Origin: Bacteroidota bacterium
GTDB taxonomy: Bacteria; Bacteroidota; Bacteroidia; JABDFU01
Assembly (NCBI GenBank): GCA_013286655.1
Contig: JABDFG010000001.1
Span: 25,459 to 89,458, forward strand
DNA length: 64,000 nt
Direction of reading: 5' to 3'
The notes under the pieces are model-generated. The model worked only from the letters and a program-made list of their open reading frames with translations. It did no database searches and had not been told where the DNA came from. Made by a program: the position numbers and the translations under genes. This document shows, piece after piece, positions 59,259 through 64,000 of this stretch. Numbering within the stretch: position 1 is the stretch's first letter; each line of letters begins with the position of its first letter.

Positions 59259-59978
59259 TTGTCTAATTTCAATTTAGGATTTGTGTGGATATTTATTGCT
59301 AAGCATTTAAAAATCAGCCTGATTTGTTTAATTTTTATTCCCATTTTATGGGGCTGTAAAGGTGGGACATCGAATGGAAAAGCTATTTCCGAAGGCATTA
59401 TTGAGTTCGAAGCAGCAGCTGTAGACCCCAATAACCCTATGGCAGATCTGGCACCCAGTAAGATGGTGGAAAAATTTAAAGATCACAAAATAGTTTACGA
59501 AATGAGTGCCGGAATGGGACTCATGAATATGTCGATCGTTTCAGATTACGGCAATAAAACGGTAACCCAGTTAATCAAACTTCTCAATACTAAACGTACC
59601 GCCATAACTAACGCTGATGAAATTCAGAAGGAAATAGCCAATTCAAAAATGAAAATTCAAAAGACAAATGAAACCAAAGTCATTGTCGGATACAAATGCA
59701 AAAGAGCTATAATAAGTTATGAAAATGACTCACATCCACCATTCGATGTGTATTATACCGATGAAATGGAAGTTGAAAAGCCTAACTGGAGCAATGGGTA
59801 TAACGAAATCGATGGTGTATTGATGGAGTTTCAATTGAAACGTTATGGCCTGGAACTACGTTTCACTGCCCGCAAGGTTACTAAATCAACCATCGAGGAC
59901 AGTGACTTTGAAACCCCCGGAGATTATAAAGTAATTTCCCAAAAAGAGCTCGAAGACCTGTTTGCAGGTATGCAATAA
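59259..59978 (+). CDS. Conserved hypothetical lipoprotein-like protein
   Basis: Hydrophobic N-terminus with LWGCKGG; EGIIEFEAAAVDPNNPMADLAPSKM...; TTG start. Confidence 0.6.
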   Translation: MSNFNLGFVWIFIAKHLKISLICLIFIPILWGCKGGTSNGKAISEGIIEFEAAAVDPNNPMADLAPSKMVEKFKDHKIVYEMSAGMGLMNMSIVSDYGNKTVTQLIKLLNTKRTAITNADEIQKEIANSKMKIQKTNETKVIVGYKCKRAIISYENDSHPPFDVYYTDEMEVEKPNWSNGYNEIDGVLMEFQLKRYGLELRFTARKVTKSTIEDSDFETPGDYKVISQKELEDLFAGMQ

Positions 59979-60044
59979 TCTCTTTTCCACAACACTAAGT
60001 GTATAAGTTTTTCGTTTATAGTATCAGAGCGGACTGCCATTAAA

Positions 60045-60052
60045 TAACTTTG
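60045..60052 (+). promoter_or_regulatory. Bacteroidota -7 promoter box TAACTTTG upstream of ftsK
   Basis: TAnnTTTG consensus 21 bp before ATG 60073. Confidence 0.5.
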
Positions 60053-60072
60053 GTAGCAGTTAATGCAGTCAA

Positions 60073-62661
60073 ATGGCCGAACGTAAGCGAAACGAGCTGA
60101 AGAATACTATCAAAGATCCGGATACTGAATTGGAAATTGTTGCTCATAAAGAAGAGAAACTGTCCGAAGACGTTCCTTCTGAGTGGTCTGTTTCCTCAAC
60201 TAAAGAGAAAGTTGAAAAAACACCAAGGGCTGAAAAAGCACAGAAAACGGAGAAAAAAGAACCTAAAGAAAAGAAAAAAACGAAAACAACCCTTACGGAA
60301 CGATTTGAGGGTGCCTTTTCCTTTATTTATGAAGAACGGTTCCAGAAAATCACAGGATTAACCTTCCTGTTACTAACAGCTTATCTTTTTATTGCCTTTA
60401 CCTCTTTTCTATTCACCTGGCAAACAGACTATGACAAAGTGGTGGGAACCCTCGGAATGCTATTTTCACCGGAGGTTAAGGTAGACAATTGGTTGGGAAA
60501 AATAGGGGCTTTAACGGCGCATTTATTTATTCACAAATGGTTTGGCTTAGCCTCTTTTGCATTTGTACTTATTGGACTCATAACGGGTGTTCGCATTTTA
60601 TTCAAAGTTTCCTTATTGCCTCTGGGGAAAACGTATCGTTTTTCTTTTTTTGCTTTAATCTGGTTGTCGATAAGCCTTGGATATTTTTTCACCAGTAACT
60701 ATTTCTATTTTGGTGGTGGATTTGGCTATACCATGAGCAATTGGCTGAATGGCATACTGGGCTTTATCGGAACGGGATTCCTGCTTGGGTTTTCGTTCCT
60801 CATGTTTCTGGTATTAGCTTTTAATGTAACGTTCGACCTTTTTACAAAAAAGCCATTAACGCAAATGCCGGTATCTGAGTTAGTATCCGATGGTCAAATT
60901 ATTGAGCCTATTCTGAATGTTCAACCTTTGACACAAGATAAAGATCAAGATGAACCGGAAGTAAAACCGGTTAACTCCTTCAAATCGGAAAAAGAAGAAG
61001 AAAAAACAGAAGAGGAAGCGAACAAGACTGAACTAATCAAAACATCAGAAACGGGAGATGTCCCATTTACGATTATAGAAAAAGCAGAAGAGCCGGGCGA
61101 AGAAAGCCCCCCATCTGAATCTCTGCCTTTTGGGGAATATGACCCTACGCTCGACTTGTCCAGTTATCAAATGCCTCATCTGGATCTTTTGGAACAATAT
61201 TCCATCAGCAAAGAAAGCAGTGTGAATGCAGAAGAACTGAATGCCAACAAAGACCGGATTGTCAGCACACTGAATAATTATGGCATACAAATAGATAAAA
61301 TAAAAGCGACGATCGGCCCCACGGTTACGCTCTACGAAATTATTCCTGCAGCAGGTGTACGGATATCAAAAATCAAGAACCTGGAAGATGATATTGCGCT
61401 GAGCCTTTCCGCACTCGGTATACGGATCATCGCACCTATACCCGGTAAAGGAACCATTGGGATAGAAGTCCCGAATCTCAGCCCTGAAATGGTGGCGATG
61501 AGAACAATTCTCGCTTCGGAAAAATTTCAGAACTCCACCATGGAACTGCCGATTGCACTGGGCAAAACGATCTCCAACGAAACCTTTATTGCCGATTTAG
61601 CTAAAATGCCCCATCTCCTGATGGCTGGAGCGACCGGACAAGGCAAATCGGTTGGACTAAATGCCATCCTTGTTTCCCTGCTTTATAAAAAACATCCTTC
61701 CCAAATAAAATTTGTGTTGGTTGATCCGAAAAAAGTTGAACTTACCCTTTTCAACAAAATTGAGCGCCATTTCCTGGCGAAACTTCCGGATACAGAGGAA
61801 GCTATTATCACAGATACGAAGAAGGTTATTCATACGCTTAACTCACTGTGCATTGAAATGGATCAACGGTATGACCTGTTGAAGGATGCACAGGTGCGCA
61901 ACTTGAAGGAATATAATGTCAAATTCATTTCGCGCAAGTTGAATCCCAATAACGGACACAAATTTTTACCGTATATTATATTAGTTGTCGATGAATTTGC
62001 GGATCTAATTATGACCGCAGGAAAAGAAGTGGAGACCCCCATTGCGAGGCTGGCACAACTTGCCCGGGCTATTGGAATTCACCTGATTATTGCAACACAA
62101 CGTCCGTCCGTCAATATCATAACCGGTACAATAAAAGCGAACTTTCCTGCACGCATTGCGTTCCGGGTAACCTCCAAAATTGATTCCCGTACAATTCTTG
62201 ATTCAGGGGGCGCTGAACAATTAATCGGGCGGGGCGACATGCTGCTATCTACCGGAAATGATCTGATCCGGATACAATGTGCATTTGTTGATACACCTGA
62301 GGTAGAAAAGATTACGGAATTCATTGGTTCGCAGCGCAGCTATCCCGAAGCATTTAAATTGCCGGAATACATCGATGAAAATGCCGAATCGGGTTCAACT
62401 GAACTTGATCCATCCGAACGGGACTCCTTCTTCGCAGATGCCGCACGCATTATTGTTCAGCATCAGCAAGGTTCAGCCTCTTTGCTGCAAAGGCGTCTGA
62501 AACTAGGTTATAACCGGGCCGGCCGCATCGTTGACCAATTGGAGGCTGCAGGCATTATCGGCCCCTTCGAAGGAAGCAAAGCCAGAGAAGTTCTTGTCAA
62601 GGACTTGATGAGTCTGGAACAGTTATTGAACAATACGTCCAAAAACACAACACAACTATGA
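60073..62661 (+). CDS. ftsK: DNA translocase FtsK/SpoIIIE
   Basis: TM segments; PHLLMAGATGQGKSVGLNAI; VDEFADLIMTAGKEVE; C-terminal gamma winged helix. Confidence 0.95.
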   Translation: MAERKRNELKNTIKDPDTELEIVAHKEEKLSEDVPSEWSVSSTKEKVEKTPRAEKAQKTEKKEPKEKKKTKTTLTERFEGAFSFIYEERFQKITGLTFLLLTAYLFIAFTSFLFTWQTDYDKVVGTLGMLFSPEVKVDNWLGKIGALTAHLFIHKWFGLASFAFVLIGLITGVRILFKVSLLPLGKTYRFSFFALIWLSISLGYFFTSNYFYFGGGFGYTMSNWLNGILGFIGTGFLLGFSFLMFLVLAFNVTFDLFTKKPLTQMPVSELVSDGQIIEPILNVQPLTQDKDQDEPEVKPVNSFKSEKEEEKTEEEANKTELIKTSETGDVPFTIIEKAEEPGEESPPSESLPFGEYDPTLDLSSYQMPHLDLLEQYSISKESSVNAEELNANKDRIVSTLNNYGIQIDKIKATIGPTVTLYEIIPAAGVRISKIKNLEDDIALSLSALGIRIIAPIPGKGTIGIEVPNLSPEMVAMRTILASEKFQNSTMELPIALGKTISNETFIADLAKMPHLLMAGATGQGKSVGLNAILVSLLYKKHPSQIKFVLVDPKKVELTLFNKIERHFLAKLPDTEEAIITDTKKVIHTLNSLCIEMDQRYDLLKDAQVRNLKEYNVKFISRKLNPNNGHKFLPYIILVVDEFADLIMTAGKEVETPIARLAQLARAIGIHLIIATQRPSVNIITGTIKANFPARIAFRVTSKIDSRTILDSGGAEQLIGRGDMLLSTGNDLIRIQCAFVDTPEVEKITEFIGSQRSYPEAFKLPEYIDENAESGSTELDPSERDSFFADAARIIVQHQQGSASLLQRRLKLGYNRAGRIVDQLEAAGIIGPFEGSKAREVLVKDLMSLEQLLNNTSKNTTQL

Positions 62662-63314
62662 ACCGGCTACTTACGTTACTATTTGCTTTGCTAACGGCCC
62701 TTTCCTCTTTTTGTCAGACGAATGACACTCAGGACCCTAAAGCAAAAGCCATACTGGACGAACTAAGTTCCAAAACCAAAGCCTACACCTCCATCAAAGC
62801 CGAGTTTACGGTCGCCGTACAAGGAAAGGATAAAACCAAGAAACCGGATATACAAAAAGGAGCACTGCAGCTAAAAGGAAATAAATACAAATTGGAAATA
62901 AAAGGCCAGGAAATCACTTCAGATGGGAAAACTTCCTGGACATTTTTAAAAGACAATAACGAAGTGCAGGTGAATGATGCTGATCAGAATATGAGTGACG
63001 GCTTAAGTCCAACCACTCTTTTTACAATCTATGAAAAGGGCTATAAGTTCCGTTTCGAAAGTGAAACAGCCAGTTCTCAATCCATTAATCTTTACCCACT
63101 GAATCCGGACAAAAAGAAATTCCATACGCTTCTGTTGACAATTGACAAAGCAAAAAAACAAATTATTTCCTGTGCGGCATTAATGAAAGACGGAAGTCGA
63201 ATCGATTATACCCTGACTTCTTTTATAACAAACAGCCCTATGCCCGAAGGCATGTTTAATTTTGATCCCAAAGCACATCCCGGAGTCGAGGTTATTGATT
63301 TAAGAGACCATTAG
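62658..63314 (+). CDS. lolA: LolA-like outer-membrane lipoprotein carrier
   Basis: DPKAKAILDELSSKTKAYTSIKAEFTV; LNPDKKKFHTLLLTIDK; overlaps ftsK by 4 nt. Confidence 0.85.
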   Translation: MNRLLTLLFALLTALSSFCQTNDTQDPKAKAILDELSSKTKAYTSIKAEFTVAVQGKDKTKKPDIQKGALQLKGNKYKLEIKGQEITSDGKTSWTFLKDNNEVQVNDADQNMSDGLSPTTLFTIYEKGYKFRFESETASSQSINLYPLNPDKKKFHTLLLTIDKAKKQIISCAALMKDGSRIDYTLTSFITNSPMPEGMFNFDPKAHPGVEVIDLRDH

Positions 63315-63368
63315 CAGCAATGAGTGTTTTTTTTGTAGTTTAGTAGCTGAAAAGTAAACTTTAGCGTA

Positions 63369-64000
63369 ATGAAAAAACATATCCGCTCCAAAATTGTTAA
63401 GTATGCGATGTCCTTTCTCATAGGAAGTATCTTTATTTCCTGTACGGGAAACGAAACCAAAGAACGGGCAAGTGAGAACCAGACAAGCGATTCTACGCTT
63501 AAAAAAGAAAAGGAAGTAGAACAGGAGGTATCTTATAACCTCCCCTCCCCACTTCAAATTGTTTCTTTATTCAGAAAATCAGGATTGACTTTTCTGGAAG
63601 GTGTTACCAATACTCAAAAAGATCCTGCAAAATACACTTCAAATTTCAGCAAATCACTTAACCTGGGAGTTTATGCAGCCGATCTTGCATACTGTGTCTT
63701 AAATAAACAACGTCAGGAAGCAATGAATTATATGCAGGCATCTACCCAGCTTTCCAGCTCGCTGGGAATGACAAGTATTTTTGAGGAAGGAGCTTTCGTT
63801 AAACGATTTGAAAAAAACCTTACGAACGAAGATTCTTTGCGCACAATTATAGCCGAAGTTCAAATGGCGACGGATACTTACCTGGAGGATAACGAACAAC
63901 GGCAAATCTCAGCCATTGCGTTTTCGGGCGCATGGACGGAAGCTATGTACATTGGCTCAAAGGTTTTTGAAAAATCAAAAGAAAAAGGTCTGAATGATAA
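63369..64000 (+). CDS. Conserved lipoprotein, C-terminus beyond window edge
   Basis: ATG at 63369 opens MKKHIRSKIVKYAMSFLIGSIFISCTGNETKERASENQ...; no stop before base 64000, hence absent from the ORF track. Confidence 0.75.
   Translation, partial: MKKHIRSKIVKYAMSFLIGSIFISCTGNETKERASENQTSDSTLKKEKEVEQEVSYNLPSPLQIVSLFRKSGLTFLEGVTNTQKDPAKYTSNFSKSLNLGVYAADLAYCVLNKQRQEAMNYMQASTQLSSSLGMTSIFEEGAFVKRFEKNLTNEDSLRTIIAEVQMATDTYLEDNEQRQISAIAFSGAWTEAMYIGSKVFEKSKEKGLND

Noticed and set aside
1-64000. CRISPR array, rRNA operon, prophage
   Set aside because: No regularly spaced short repeats with unique spacers, no rRNA sequence and no phage structural genes were recognised.

Overview
The window is a gene-dense chromosomal segment of a Bacteroidota bacterium. 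Supporting evidence: fused SecDF, GldA, PorE-like OmpA/PD40 proteins, a Bacteroidetes-type QueE, an S16 with a C-terminal extension, and TAnnTTTG promoter boxes. Most of it is housekeeping: rpsP-rimM-ndk, hppA, rsgA, gldA, murQ, pruA-like, fsa, queE, folD, ffh, argS/arginase/speA, ftsK, lolA. Accessory or unusual parts are: (i) a secreted protein cut by the left window edge and built from 684-bp-period domain repeats with no visible nucleotide differences; (ii) a small polysaccharide block (methyltransferase, two GT4, flippase) and a TylF-like methyltransferase beyond an IS; (iii) an IS of about 1.7 kb with terminal inverted repeats, a start-codon hairpin, its own terminator and a frameshifted transposase; (iv) a three-gene hipB-hipS-hipT-like toxin-antitoxin locus next to tRNA-Pro, with an extended HipB and three palindromic operators at exactly 40-bp spacing; (v) three tandem PD40/TPR paralogues plus a fourth copy elsewhere; (vi) intergenic heptamer arrays, two of which carry the same ~40-bp core element; (vii) a membrane pyrophosphatase with a Cys-rich tail. 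The strongest candidates for follow-up are the hip locus and the heptamer/core intergenic element. All homology calls are from reading protein motifs; no database search was run.
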